Assembly: GCA_002470825.1 (NCBI GenBank) | Contig: DKOR01000018.1 | Span: 132,529 to 196,528, forward strand | Source of the DNA: Thiotrichaceae bacterium UBA7357 | GTDB lineage: Bacteria > Pseudomonadota > Gammaproteobacteria > Eutrophobiales > Eutrophobiaceae | DNA length: 64,000 nucleotides | Direction: 5' to 3' | Shown here: piece by piece, positions 44,963 through 54,244 of the stretch | Layout: every line of letters begins with the position of its first letter | Position numbering within the stretch: position 1 is the stretch's first letter | Notes under the pieces: model-generated | Databases searched by the model: none | Told to the model about the DNA's origin: nothing | Seen by the model: only the letters and a program-made list of their open reading frames with translations | Made by a program: the position numbers and the translations under genes

Positions 44963-47212
44963 ATGTCAGACGAAACAGAAAAGTCCGCTCTAGATTATCA
45001 TCGCTTTCCCAAACCAGGGAAGATAGAAATATCCGCAACTAAACCATTAGCAAACCAACGTGATTTAGCTTTGGCTTATAGTCCTGGTGTGGCTGAGCCA
45101 TGCAAGGCTATCGTAACGGAAAGCCGTATGGTTGCTGAATTAACTGCACGCTCAAACCTTGTTGCTGTTGTCACAAATGGTACGGCTGTTTTAGGTTTGG
45201 GTGATATTGGACCTTTAGCAGCAAAACCAGTGATGGAAGGAAAGGCGGTACTATTTAAAAAATTTGCTGGTATCGATGTCTTTGATCTTGAAATTGATGA
45301 AAAAGATCCAGATAAGCTTATTGATATTATTGCCAGTCTAGAACCTACTTTTGGTGGCATAAATCTTGAAGATATACGTTCGCCAGAATGCTTTTTGGTT
45401 GAAGGTAAATTGCGAAAACGATTAAATATCCCTGTTTTTCATGATGATCAACACGGTACGGCCATTATAGTTGCAGCTGGAATTATTAATGCATTAGAAA
45501 TTGTTGATAAACATATTTCTAAAGTTAAGTTAGTCACAACTGGAGCTGGTGCAGCAGGTATCGCTTGTCTTAAGTTGCTCGTTAAGTTAGGCATGAAAAA
45601 AGATAATATTATTGCCGTTGACCATGTTGGCGTAATTTATAAATCGAGACGTACTGAACAAACACCACACAAACGCATCTTTGCAAGTAATACTAAGTTA
45701 AGAACTCTGACTGATGTGATGAAAGATGCAGATATTTTCCTTGGATTATCAGCTCCTGGTATTTTAAAACAGGAGATGGTGAGAAGTATGGCAGATAATC
45801 CCATCATATTTGCTTTGGCGAATCCTATTCCAGAAATACTGCCTGAAGAGATTAAGGCGGTTCGAGATGATGCTATCATTGCTACGGGCAGGTCAGATTA
45901 CCCTAATCAGGTTAATAATGTGCTGTGCTTTCCCTTTATATTCCGTGGTGCTCTTGATGTGGTTGCTACGACAATCAACGATGCGATGAAGATTGCTACG
46001 GTGAATGCTTTAGCAAATATGGTCAAAGAGGAAACACCTGAATCTGTTATTTCAGTTTATGGTGGAGAAGAGTTTAAATTTGGTCGAGATTATTTAATTC
46101 CAAAGCCTTTCGATCCAAGATTGATTGTTAAGCTCGCCCCTGCAATAGCACAGGCAGCGATGGACAGTGGTGTTGCGACACGACCGATTGAAAATATGGA
46201 AGTTTATCGTCAGCATTTATCGAAATATGTGTTTGAGTCAATTATTTTAATGAAGCCACTGTTTGAGAGAGCAAAAAATGATCCTAAGCGACTGGTTTAT
46301 ACAGAAGGTGAACAAACAAAAATTTTACATAGTGTTCAGTCAGTGTTTGATGAAGGTTTGGCTAAACCCATTCTTATAGGTGATCCATATATAATAGAAA
46401 ATAGAATCAAAGACATGGGTCTTCGTATCAGACCGAATGTTGATATAGAGATTATCGAGCCTAGTGCGTATATGAAAAACATGAATATTAATCATGGTAG
46501 CATGACAGAGATTAACACCTGTGTGGCTACTAGAATGATAAGGCAAGGAGAAGCTGATTCTATGATTTGTGGGACGGATGGCCATTTTCATGGCCATCTT
46601 GCACACGTCATAAAAGAATTAGGACTTAACGAAGAATATAATCAAGCAGCAGCAATTAATGTGTTGTTGCTTAAAAAAGGTGCATATTTTATTTGTGATA
46701 CGGCCGTAACTGCCAACCCTACGGCAGAACAAATTGCAAACAACACTATGTTAGCCGCAAAAGCTGTGCAGCGCTTTGGATTGATACCAAAAGTTGCTTT
46801 ATTGTCTTTTTCAAATGGAGATGATATTGATTCAGAAACAAATCAGAAGATGATTGCGGCAATGAATATACTTCATAAGCAGAATTCTGATTTAGAAGTG
46901 CAGGGACCAATCAGGGCAGATGCAGCGTTGCTGAAAGATATACGTCGACGTGTGTTGCCGTATTCAAAACTGGTTGAAAATGCAAATCTGCTAATTATGC
47001 CCAATCTCGATGCTGCAAAGATTGCATATGATATGGTCAAGGTTTTAGGTGAGGCGGTATCGATTGGTCCAATTTTGGTCGGGCTTAATCATCCTGTACA
47101 TGTACTAACACCGTCATCAACGGTACGTCGAATAGTCAATGCTAGCGCTATTGCTGTTATTGATGCACAGATAAAGGCGAATGAGTCGGAGTCTTTATTA
47201 AAAGCATTTTAA
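44963..47212 (+). CDS. maeB: NADP-dependent malic enzyme with phosphotransacetylase-like domain (MaeB)
   Basis: A 749-residue hybrid malic enzyme. The N-terminal catalytic part (LAYSPGVAEPC, FHDDQHGTAIIVAAG) and NAD(P)-binding part (TTGAGAAGIACLKLL) fill residues 1-410. The C-terminal ~320 residues resemble phosphotransacetylase (VYTEGEQTKILHSV, PNLDAAKIAYDMVK) and bind acetyl-CoA as an allosteric signal. It converts malate to pyruvate and CO2 and makes NADPH. It directly follows ffh, probably co-transcribed. The length matches the 759 of E. coli. Confidence 0.95.
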   Translation: MSDETEKSALDYHRFPKPGKIEISATKPLANQRDLALAYSPGVAEPCKAIVTESRMVAELTARSNLVAVVTNGTAVLGLGDIGPLAAKPVMEGKAVLFKKFAGIDVFDLEIDEKDPDKLIDIIASLEPTFGGINLEDIRSPECFLVEGKLRKRLNIPVFHDDQHGTAIIVAAGIINALEIVDKHISKVKLVTTGAGAAGIACLKLLVKLGMKKDNIIAVDHVGVIYKSRRTEQTPHKRIFASNTKLRTLTDVMKDADIFLGLSAPGILKQEMVRSMADNPIIFALANPIPEILPEEIKAVRDDAIIATGRSDYPNQVNNVLCFPFIFRGALDVVATTINDAMKIATVNALANMVKEETPESVISVYGGEEFKFGRDYLIPKPFDPRLIVKLAPAIAQAAMDSGVATRPIENMEVYRQHLSKYVFESIILMKPLFERAKNDPKRLVYTEGEQTKILHSVQSVFDEGLAKPILIGDPYIIENRIKDMGLRIRPNVDIEIIEPSAYMKNMNINHGSMTEINTCVATRMIRQGEADSMICGTDGHFHGHLAHVIKELGLNEEYNQAAAINVLLLKKGAYFICDTAVTANPTAEQIANNTMLAAKAVQRFGLIPKVALLSFSNGDDIDSETNQKMIAAMNILHKQNSDLEVQGPIRADAALLKDIRRRVLPYSKLVENANLLIMPNLDAAKIAYDMVKVLGEAVSIGPILVGLNHPVHVLTPSSTVRRIVNASAIAVIDAQIKANESESLLKAF

Positions 47213-47373
47213 AACGCATTTTTTCGTGTATATGTGTTATTTGTAGGTTCCAATGTCAACAAATCAAACTTTTCTCAGGTACCGAAAGTACATCATACTT
47301 CTGTTGGAGATACTTTCCTCAGAAGGAAGTAATGAGGTACTCGAAATCATAGAATTATCTTTTTAAATAAATG

Positions 47374-47883
47374 TCAAAATTCAAATAGTTTTCTCTCAGG
47401 TTTTAACATGAAGATTGCCAGAATAGTCGTTATAGCAATACTGCTGAAAAAAATCAGACTCCATTCTGGAATAGACAGACCAATAAATTGCCATTGAATT
47501 TCAGCACATTCCCCAGAACCACTAAGTATCATCTTTAATGCTTGTCCAAAAGGGAACACTTCAAGCATATATTCAAGACCAGGTCCACATTCAGGAACTA
47601 ACTCTGGTGGCAAATGCTGTAACCATGTTTGTCTGCCAGCAATAGCAGCACCTATCAAGGCGAAAAAAATTAATAGAATATTGTATATGATTCGAAAGAG
47701 TCCCATAGAATTATGAATAGCACCTATAAGCGCAAGGAAAGCAATTGCTATATAGCTGAATCGTTGAAACGCGCATAATGGACAAGTCTCGAGTCCTTTG
47801 ACATGCTCTAAGTAAAAGCCAAAGCTAAGTAAAGATAGACTAATAATAAAAAGAAAGGTAAAAAATAATCTTGAAGTCAGCAT
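47374..47883 (-). CDS. dsbB: Disulfide bond formation protein B
   Basis: A 169-residue inner-membrane protein with four helices that passes electrons from DsbA to quinone. The first periplasmic Cys pair is in CPLCAFQR (about residues 34-37). The second is split between PECGPGLEYM and GSGECAEIQW, as in DsbB. It converges with maeB; a 160-nt gap separates them. The dsbA partner is not in the window. Confidence 0.94.
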   Translation of the reverse strand: MLTSRLFFTFLFIISLSLLSFGFYLEHVKGLETCPLCAFQRFSYIAIAFLALIGAIHNSMGLFRIIYNILLIFFALIGAAIAGRQTWLQHLPPELVPECGPGLEYMLEVFPFGQALKMILSGSGECAEIQWQFIGLSIPEWSLIFFSSIAITTILAIFMLKPERKLFEF

Positions 47884-48114
47884 AACGTTATAATTGATTT
47901 TTGGCGCAATTTTAAAAAATTATTAATATTCATGTCGCATATAATTCAATATAATATCTCTAAGTGACTAAAAATAAAAATAAACCTTGTAATTACTAAT
48001 CTATTACGTTGCTAAAAAACAACAATGATTAGTATACTTACTTATAATTTAGAACTATATCTCGTTAAGTCTTTGTTGATTGTTATTTCTAAATATTCAA
48101 GAATTTATAGATAA

Positions 48115-49083
48115 TTATTTGAATTTTTGTTCAAAAAATTCAGCAAGTCTTTTTTCACTCCAAATTTTTGCCTTGAAAGGCGTATGTTCATAGATAAAAC
48201 CAATATGACCGCCTTGCTCGGTGAGTTCTAATGTGACCTCCTTCGATAAATCATCTTCACTAGGGAGCGCGCTTCGATTCATGAATGGGTCATCTTTGCT
48301 CTGGAGTATCAGAGTTGGAATACTTATATTTTTCATGAAGTTTTTGCAACTTGACCTAGTGTAATAATCATCAACACTTATGAAACCGTGCAAGGGTGCT
48401 GTAACATTGTGATCGAAAGAGTAGAAATTAGTCCATTCTTTTAATTTTTTTAAATTTATAGGTGCGGATTTCTCTTTGAATTTATTATTTATTTTTTTAT
48501 TGAGACTTCTGATCAAATACCTCTGATATATTCTAGAAAATCCTGTTTCTAATTCTTTGGCACATATGGATAAATCAAAAGGAACTGAAATTGCTATTGC
48601 TGCTGTTAATGGACAATTATTACCTTGCTCACCTAGATATTTAATTAGGACATTACCACCGAGAGATATACCTATCGCTGCAATTTTTCTACCAGGATAT
48701 CGATTTGTTAATTCTATGATAACAGAATTGATATCGCCTGTATCACCAGAATGATAGCTTCTATCTAAACGGTTATGTCGACCGCTGCAACCACGAAAAT
48801 GCATGAGTACGCCTTGCCAGCCACGATCTATAACGGTTTTTAATATGCCTTTTACATATGACGAGTTTATAGATCCCTCAAGGCCATGAAGTAGTAGAAC
48901 TATAGGAATAGTTTCTTTTTTTTCAGTCCAAACAAGATCAATGAAGTCACCATCAGGCAAATTAAATTCTTCATTGATAATATTTAAGGGAATCGATGTA
49001 CGAAATAATGCTGAATACAGAGTTTGTAAATGGCGGTTAGAACACCACCATGCGGGTTTGAAATCACTTTTGATGATGTTGAT
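48115..49083 (-). CDS. yheT: YheT-type alpha/beta hydrolase; probable non-standard start codon
   Basis: An alpha/beta hydrolase with LLLHGLEGS, MHFRGCSG, the nucleophile elbow AIGISLGGN, the Asp in LILQSKDDPFM and the His in EQGGHIGFIYE. The first standard in-frame start is TTG at 48960, but the conserved YheT N-terminal region (NRHLQTLYSALFR, leading into LPDGDFIDL) continues in the same frame for at least 35 codons upstream. No ATG, GTG or TTG lies between there and the in-frame TAA at 49096-49098. An ATC at 49081-49083 sits 10 nt after AAGG (49094-49097), so I place the start there as a working choice. It follows ygfZ in the sdh operon. The substrate is unknown. Confidence 0.78.
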   Translation of the reverse strand: MNIIKSDFKPAWWCSNRHLQTLYSALFRTSIPLNIINEEFNLPDGDFIDLVWTEKKETIPIVLLLHGLEGSINSSYVKGILKTVIDRGWQGVLMHFRGCSGRHNRLDRSYHSGDTGDINSVIIELTNRYPGRKIAAIGISLGGNVLIKYLGEQGNNCPLTAAIAISVPFDLSICAKELETGFSRIYQRYLIRSLNKKINNKFKEKSAPINLKKLKEWTNFYSFDHNVTAPLHGFISVDDYYTRSSCKNFMKNISIPTLILQSKDDPFMNRSALPSEDDLSKEVTLELTEQGGHIGFIYEHTPFKAKIWSEKRLAEFFEQKFK

Positions 49084-49112
49084 TGATGAAGTACCTTAAT
49101 AATTATTATTAT

Positions 49113-50111
49113 TCAATTGATAGCATAAGGTAGGTCGATAATCGTGACTCGTTGATTATTAATGATTAATTTTTCTTTTGATTTATCTAATACGATTACC
49201 GCTAGCGCGTAGCATAGACCATTAGGATGCATCGCTGAATTGATGATAGCACCAGCCTTGTTATTAGATGATTCTATAATTAGTTGTTCGCCAATAGATA
49301 ACAGTTGTTTTGATTGTATCAGGCCAACTCGTTTTTTTACTTCCCCACGATAATGCAATCGTGCAATAACTTCTTGACCAGGGTAACAACCTTTTTGATA
49401 ACTTAATCCATTTAGGACATCAAGATTTAACATCTGTGGTAAGTACTGCTCCTTAGACAATGATGTCACCCATGGTAGGCCAGCAAGAATGTCTAGTATG
49501 TTCCATAGAGCACTGCTCAATATAGGCACACTCTTTTTAAATTTTGATATTTTTTTAATCAATTCTTCAGTGTTGCCGGTAATTAAGTGACGATCAGTTT
49601 TATCAGGATGACAAATAATAATTTGATTATCAAATACGTTTATTTCTCCGGGGCTTGTTGGTAAATTTTTGATTGATGAAGTAGAAGCATTACAATTAGC
49701 CATACCTACTAAAGGTGATGAGTCGGAAATATCATTTATCTTTACATTAGAACGCATAACAAACATTAGGAGTCTTTTTTTTACAAACTCTTTTAAGTCT
49801 TCTTTGAATATCAAAAGATAAGCAGTGCCTGTATTAATAATGATAAAATTTGTGATTAACTGACCTTTAGAATTACACCACGCGGAAATTTGTGCGGCAG
49901 GAGTTTTAATAAGATTTAGATCATTGATGAATTGATTATGCAGAAATTCATGACGATCGTTCCCACTAACTTCTAGCATTGCAAAACCCGAGAGGGGTGC
50001 GGCTAAGGGGGTTTCTGAAAGATTAATGTCTGAATTATTAAAATCGATAATATATTTATCTTTTGTTTTTGCAGTTTCTTGCTCTAGAAAGGCTTGCCAA
50101 TTCTCTTGCAT
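49113..50111 (-). CDS. ygfZ: Folate-binding protein YgfZ
   Basis: A 332-residue GcvT-like protein. The family signature KGCYPGQEVIARLHYRG, holding the essential Cys, is at about residues 242-258. The N-terminal part contains FLHNQFINDL and ISAWCNSKGQLITNF, as in the YgfZ/IBA57 family. From family knowledge it uses folate and helps mature or repair iron-sulfur enzymes such as MiaB and SdhB. Placement after sdhE in the sdh operon fits that role. It begins 9 nt after the sdhE stop. Confidence 0.93.
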   Translation of the reverse strand: MQENWQAFLEQETAKTKDKYIIDFNNSDINLSETPLAAPLSGFAMLEVSGNDRHEFLHNQFINDLNLIKTPAAQISAWCNSKGQLITNFIIINTGTAYLLIFKEDLKEFVKKRLLMFVMRSNVKINDISDSSPLVGMANCNASTSSIKNLPTSPGEINVFDNQIIICHPDKTDRHLITGNTEELIKKISKFKKSVPILSSALWNILDILAGLPWVTSLSKEQYLPQMLNLDVLNGLSYQKGCYPGQEVIARLHYRGEVKKRVGLIQSKQLLSIGEQLIIESSNNKAGAIINSAMHPNGLCYALAVIVLDKSKEKLIINNQRVTIIDLPYAIN

Positions 50112-50120
50112 AATTGTATT

Positions 50121-50369
50121 TCAATTAATTTTTCTGGATTGTCGAATCAAAGTGATGATGTTTTTTAGACCGTCGTTTCTCGGTTCATCTTTTTCCATTA
50201 TCCAGTTTAGAATATCAAGATCAGCTTCGTTCAATAGTTGTGAAAATGAACTTTTATCAGCATCATTTAGCATGTCATATGACTGATTTAAAAATTCTTG
50301 AAGCACGATATCCATTTCCCGAATTCCACGGCGACAACGCCAGAGAAGACGAGAACGATTATCTTTCAT
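50121..50369 (-). CDS. sdhE: FAD assembly factor SdhE
   Basis: An 82-residue protein of the SdhE/SDHAF2 family that promotes covalent FAD attachment to SdhA. The conserved RRGIREMD (RGxxE, about residues 14-20) contacts the flavoprotein, and SQLLNEADLDILNWIM is the usual helical segment. Its ATG directly abuts the sdhB stop, so it is part of the sdh operon. Confidence 0.94.
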   Translation of the reverse strand: MKDNRSRLLWRCRRGIREMDIVLQEFLNQSYDMLNDADKSSFSQLLNEADLDILNWIMEKDEPRNDGLKNIITLIRQSRKIN

Positions 50370-51152
50370 TTAAAGAGTACGAGACAGCATCAGTCTTTTG
50401 ATTTCAGCTATTGCCTTTGCTGGATTTAATCCCTTCGGACAGGCATTAGTACAATTCATGATTGTATGACAACGATAAAGCCGAAACGGATCTTCCAGAT
50501 TATCTAGACGTTCCCCGGTAAATTCATCTCTGCTGTCCGCGATCCATCGATAGGCTTGTAATAAAATAGCAGGCCCAAGATAACGATCACTATTCCACCA
50601 ATAACTAGGACAACTAGTAGAACAACATGCGCATAATATACATTCATATAAGCCATCTAGTTCGGCACGTTCTTCTTTTGATTGGAGCGTTTCTCCATCC
50701 GGAGGAGGAGCAGTTTGAGTTTGAAGCCAAGGTTTAATTGATGCGTACTGAGCATAAAAATGTGTTAGGTCTGGAACTAGGTCCTTTATTACAGGCATAT
50801 GCGGTAATGGATAGATTGGAACATCACTTTTACATTCATTTACTGCCTTGATACAGGCTAAAGTATTTGTGCCACCTATATTCATAGCACAAGAGCCACA
50901 AATACCTTCACGACAAGAGCGACGAAAGGTTAATGTTGAGTCAATCTCGTTTTTAATATAGATGATCGCGTCTAGAACCATAGGACCACAGTTGTCGAGG
51001 TTGATTTCATAGCTATCTAATCTAGGGTTTTCACCTGAATCAGGTTCCCATCGATAAATGTGAAATGTTTTCTTGTTTACGGCCCCTTCCGCCTTTGCGA
51101 AGGTTTTACCGATTTTAACTTTGGAATTTTTTGGTAATCTAAATTCAGCCAT
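50370..51152 (-). CDS. sdhB: Succinate dehydrogenase iron-sulfur subunit
   Basis: A 260-residue subunit with three clusters: [2Fe-2S] CREGICGSCAMNIGG, [4Fe-4S] CILCACCSTSCPSYW, and [3Fe-4S] CHTIMNCTNACPKGLNP. An N-terminal extension of about 20 residues (KNSKVKIGKTFAKAEG) precedes the usual FHIYRW start, making it longer than E. coli SdhB (238). It relays electrons from SdhA to the membrane quinone site. Confidence 0.97.
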   Translation of the reverse strand: MAEFRLPKNSKVKIGKTFAKAEGAVNKKTFHIYRWEPDSGENPRLDSYEINLDNCGPMVLDAIIYIKNEIDSTLTFRRSCREGICGSCAMNIGGTNTLACIKAVNECKSDVPIYPLPHMPVIKDLVPDLTHFYAQYASIKPWLQTQTAPPPDGETLQSKEERAELDGLYECILCACCSTSCPSYWWNSDRYLGPAILLQAYRWIADSRDEFTGERLDNLEDPFRLYRCHTIMNCTNACPKGLNPAKAIAEIKRLMLSRTL

Positions 51153-51178
51153 AGTTATTCTCTATTTTTGTAATTCTA

Positions 51179-52966
51179 TTAGTACACACGTTTCTTTGGT
51201 GGGAAAACGTCGACTTCATCTGTTAATGTAAACATATGTACGGGTCGATATTTGAAACTGACTTCACCGTTATCGTTAAATGTAGCTAAAGTGTGTTTCA
51301 TCCAATTGTCGTCATCTCGTTCAGGGAAATCTTCTCGCGCATGGCCACCACGACTTTCTTCGCGATTATAAGCGCTATGTATACTGACCATGGCACATCG
51401 TAGTAGATTATCTAGTTCCAGTGTTTCAACGAGATCGGTGTTCCAAATCATACCCTTGTCTCCAATCTTCACTTGTGAAAATGAATCCCATATTTTTGCC
51501 ATTTCGTCTACACCATGTTTCATTGATTCGCCAGTGCGAAATACTGCCGCATCATTTTGCATAGTCCGTTGCATCTTATTGCGTATTTCAGAAGTCGGTA
51601 TCGAACCTTTGTTGTGACGTAACTTATCTAGACGGTCCAGACTTTCATCACCGGCGTCAGGCATCGATTTATGCGTTTGGTTTGGTTTTATGTTCTCGGA
51701 ACAGTAGTTGGCTGCAGCACGACCAAAGACGATCAGATCTAGCAATGAATTCGAACCTAGACGATTAGCGCCATGGACTGACACACAGGCTGCTTCACCT
51801 ATGGCCATTAGACCTTGTACGATTGTGTCAGGATTCCCATCTTTTAAATTTACCACTTGGCCGTGATAATTAGTTTGTATACCTCCCATGTTGTAATGCA
51901 CAGTTGGTATGACTGGTATGGGTTCTTTGGTGACATCCACTCCTGCAAAGATTTCCGCGGATTCAACAATACCTGGCAGGCGTTCATTAATAACTTCCGG
52001 ACCTAAGTGTTCCAGGTGTAAGTGAATATGATCTTTTTCCTTTCCGACGCCACGACCTTCGCGTATTTCCATCGTCATGGAGCGACTAACAACATCACGT
52101 GACGCTAAGTCCTTTGCAGAAGGAGCATAGCGTTCCATGAAACGTTCGCCTTCTGAATTTGTAAGATACCCACCTTCACCACGCACACCTTCTGTAATCA
52201 AACAGCCCGAGCCATAAATACCAGTTGGATGAAATTGAATGAATTCCATATCTTGAAGCGGTAGACCAGCACGAAGAACCATACCATTCCCATCACCGGT
52301 GCATGTATGAGCAGAGGTTGCTGAAAAATAAGAGCGACCATAACCGCCGGTTGCTAGAACGACTTGATGCGCTCTGAAACGATGAATTTTTCCATCTTCC
52401 AGATTCCAGGCCATTACACCACGGCAAACACCTTCGTCATCCATAATCAAATCCAAAGCAAAGTACTCAATAAAAAATTCTGCTTCATGTTTCAAAGATT
52501 GTTGATAGAGCGTATGCAAAATAGCATGTCCGGTTCTGTCAGCAGCAGCACAAGTACGTTGTGCTATTCCCTCACCATAATTGGTAGTCATACCGCCAAA
52601 GGGTCGTTGATATATTTTACCCTCCTCAGTTCGAGAGAAAGGCACGCCTTGATGCTCCAATTCGATGACTGCGGGTATGGCCTCACGACACATATATTCT
52701 ATAGCATCTTGGTCACCCAGCCAGTCTGAACCTTTAATAGTGTCATACATATGCCATCGCCAGTCATCTTTTCCCATATTACCAAGCGCTGCGCTCATCC
52801 CTCCTTGTGCTGCGACAGTATGACTTCGAGTCGGAAAAACTTTCGTTATACATGCAGTTTTCAATCCTTTAGCAGCCATACCAAATGTCGATCTAAGACC
52901 AGATCCACCAGCGCCAACTACAACAATATCGTATTTATGTTCAATAATTTCGTATGATTTTGTCAT
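51179..52966 (-). CDS. sdhA: Succinate dehydrogenase flavoprotein subunit
   Basis: A 595-residue flavoprotein oxidising succinate to fumarate. The N-terminal Rossmann motif is VVVGAGGSGLRSTFGMA. SHTVAAQGGMSAALGN holds the His that carries covalent FAD. The active-site loops are QFHPTGIYGSG, TEGVRGEGGYLTN and the C-terminal SRGGHAREDFPERDD with the catalytic Arg. It lies 6 nt after sdhD and 26 nt before sdhB. SdhE and SDHAF4, its two known assembly helpers, are encoded in the same operon. Confidence 0.98.
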   Translation of the reverse strand: MTKSYEIIEHKYDIVVVGAGGSGLRSTFGMAAKGLKTACITKVFPTRSHTVAAQGGMSAALGNMGKDDWRWHMYDTIKGSDWLGDQDAIEYMCREAIPAVIELEHQGVPFSRTEEGKIYQRPFGGMTTNYGEGIAQRTCAAADRTGHAILHTLYQQSLKHEAEFFIEYFALDLIMDDEGVCRGVMAWNLEDGKIHRFRAHQVVLATGGYGRSYFSATSAHTCTGDGNGMVLRAGLPLQDMEFIQFHPTGIYGSGCLITEGVRGEGGYLTNSEGERFMERYAPSAKDLASRDVVSRSMTMEIREGRGVGKEKDHIHLHLEHLGPEVINERLPGIVESAEIFAGVDVTKEPIPVIPTVHYNMGGIQTNYHGQVVNLKDGNPDTIVQGLMAIGEAACVSVHGANRLGSNSLLDLIVFGRAAANYCSENIKPNQTHKSMPDAGDESLDRLDKLRHNKGSIPTSEIRNKMQRTMQNDAAVFRTGESMKHGVDEMAKIWDSFSQVKIGDKGMIWNTDLVETLELDNLLRCAMVSIHSAYNREESRGGHAREDFPERDDDNWMKHTLATFNDNGEVSFKYRPVHMFTLTDEVDVFPPKKRVY

Positions 52967-52972
52967 TATTAC

Positions 52973-53353
52973 TTACAGTCCTAAATAAAGCTTTAACACA
53001 GCAATTGCGGCACTAAACCCAGCCAACAATGCAATAAATTTGACCAGAATCAAAAAAGCAATTTTTTGCCATTCCGATTTTGTATAATCCTCTATGACTA
53101 CCTGTAGACCTAAGGCAGCATGGTAATATAGTGAGATTATAAAAAGCAGCATAAGAACTGCGTTTAATGGATTGGCTAACCAAGCAATTACCGTTGTGTA
53201 ATTAGCGCCAGTCATCACTACTAGAGAGTAGATAAACCATAAACCAAGAGGAATTAGAGCCAGAGCTGTTAAACGCTGAGACCACCAATGATGAATACCT
53301 TCTTTAGCCGAACCAAGGCCACGAGCATGTGCTAGAGGACTTCGAAGACTCAT
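52973..53353 (-). CDS. sdhD: Succinate dehydrogenase membrane anchor subunit D
   Basis: A 126-residue protein with three predicted membrane helices. The N-terminus GSAKEGIHHWWSQRLTALALIPLGLW is typical of SdhD, and YYHAALGLQVVIEDYTKSE contains the conserved His and DY of the quinone/haem region. It overlaps sdhC by 4 nt (ATGA). Confidence 0.95.
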   Translation of the reverse strand: MSLRSPLAHARGLGSAKEGIHHWWSQRLTALALIPLGLWFIYSLVVMTGANYTTVIAWLANPLNAVLMLLFIISLYYHAALGLQVVIEDYTKSEWQKIAFLILVKFIALLAGFSAAIAVLKLYLGL

Positions 53354-53733
53354 ATTGCACCTCCAAAGTAAAGAGTAATGACTGATAGAACGATACTCAT
53401 GGCAATGCAGGTATAGCCGGTAACGTATACAGTCTTAATCTCTAGACCCTTGCCAGCATCCCAGAACAAATGTCTCACACCATTTGTGAAATGGAAATAA
53501 AACGAAAAAACAAAAGCGGAAAGGCTGATTTTTCCATACCAGGTAGATGTATGTAGTTGTAAACTATTGAATACTTCTTCACCGGCATTAAGTCCTACTA
53601 ACCAGCAGGTTAAAAGTAGTGCTCCAAGACTGAGAAAGACACCAGTTCCTCTATGAGTGATCGATAAAATCGACGTTAGCTGAGGCTTATAGACTTGTAA
53701 ATGAGGTGATAACGGTCGTTTCACCGATTCCAT
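53350..53733 (-). CDS. sdhC: Succinate dehydrogenase cytochrome b556 subunit
   Basis: A 127-residue three-helix subunit. RPLSPHLQVYKPQLTSILSI and THRGTGVFLSLGAL form the quinone-side N-terminus, and HFTNGVRHLFWDAG holds the haem-ligand His. AGAGGA lies 8 nt before the ATG. It is the first membrane-anchor gene, and a small SDHAF4 gene lies 90 nt upstream in the same direction. Confidence 0.96.
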   Translation of the reverse strand: MESVKRPLSPHLQVYKPQLTSILSITHRGTGVFLSLGALLLTCWLVGLNAGEEVFNSLQLHTSTWYGKISLSAFVFSFYFHFTNGVRHLFWDAGKGLEIKTVYVTGYTCIAMSIVLSVITLYFGGAI

Positions 53734-53823
53734 AATTGATATCCTCTATAGTAATGATTGTAGTTATAATCTGATGCGAATTTCAAGATATATCACTTCA
53801 GTATTTATTATTATTATTTCTTG

Positions 53824-53994
53824 TTAAAAGTCGATGCAGCGGCCTTTTTTTTCCCAATCACCATATCGTGTGGGTTCAAGACCCTTTGGGCCGCCTATCT
53901 CTATCAATTTAGTTCTAGGTTTAATTTTTTCAGTCGGTTTAGGAGTATCCACGAACTTTTCAGCTTTATTGTTTGACTTCTCAACATTATTCAT
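53824..53994 (-). CDS. SDHAF4-type succinate dehydrogenase assembly factor (DUF1674)
   Basis: A 56-residue ORF on the minus strand. The C-terminal half reads GGPKGLEPTRYGDWEKKGR then CIDF, the DUF1674/SDHAF4 signature (GP-x-G-x-EPTRYGDWE...G...DF). The N-terminal half is Lys/Asn-rich and variable. From family knowledge SDHAF4 binds free flavinylated SdhA and helps it join SdhB. Here it stands first in the sdh gene set, 90 nt before sdhC. It is short enough to be missed by length-filtered gene callers. Confidence 0.88.
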   Translation of the reverse strand: MNNVEKSNNKAEKFVDTPKPTEKIKPRTKLIEIGGPKGLEPTRYGDWEKKGRCIDF

Positions 53995-54163
53995 TTTATT
54001 TCACCTATGCTGCATTGCAAGAGCGCAATTCTAAGGTTATTTCGAATAAAAATCACGTTACAATCGTAATATCAGACAATCGACTCTGTACAATCATCAA
54101 TATTATATGGACATTTACGAAAACTCTTTTCTAAACACGTAAACATGCCAATTAGTTCAGCTT

Positions 54164-54244
54164 CGATAACTACTATCGCGTTTGATTTAATCAATCATAT
54201 CTTCTTGATTGTATGATGTTTAACCCAGTTTAAATTGGGTTTTT
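54164..54244 (+). ncRNA. Candidate small RNA 3' region
   Basis: Successive hairpins are seen: CGATA-ACTAC-TATCG (54164-54178); AATCAA and TTGATT around a 10-nt loop (54189-54210); then the terminator hairpin. The 5' end is not defined, since no good promoter is placed with confidence. Hfq is encoded in this genome, so Hfq-type small RNAs are expected. Without conservation data this remains a guess. Confidence 0.3.
54222..54244 (+). terminator. Intrinsic terminator, plus strand
   Basis: AACCCAG-TTTAAA-TTGGGTT forms a 6-7 bp stem and is followed directly by a T-run to 54244. The opposite strand has no T-run after it, so it acts on plus-strand transcription, yet no plus-strand protein gene lies upstream. 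This is what suggests a small RNA here. Confidence 0.65.

Noticed and set aside
53834..54034. 66-codon plus-strand ORF
   Set aside because: It is the antisense of the SDHAF4 gene, whose conserved motif is clear on the minus strand.
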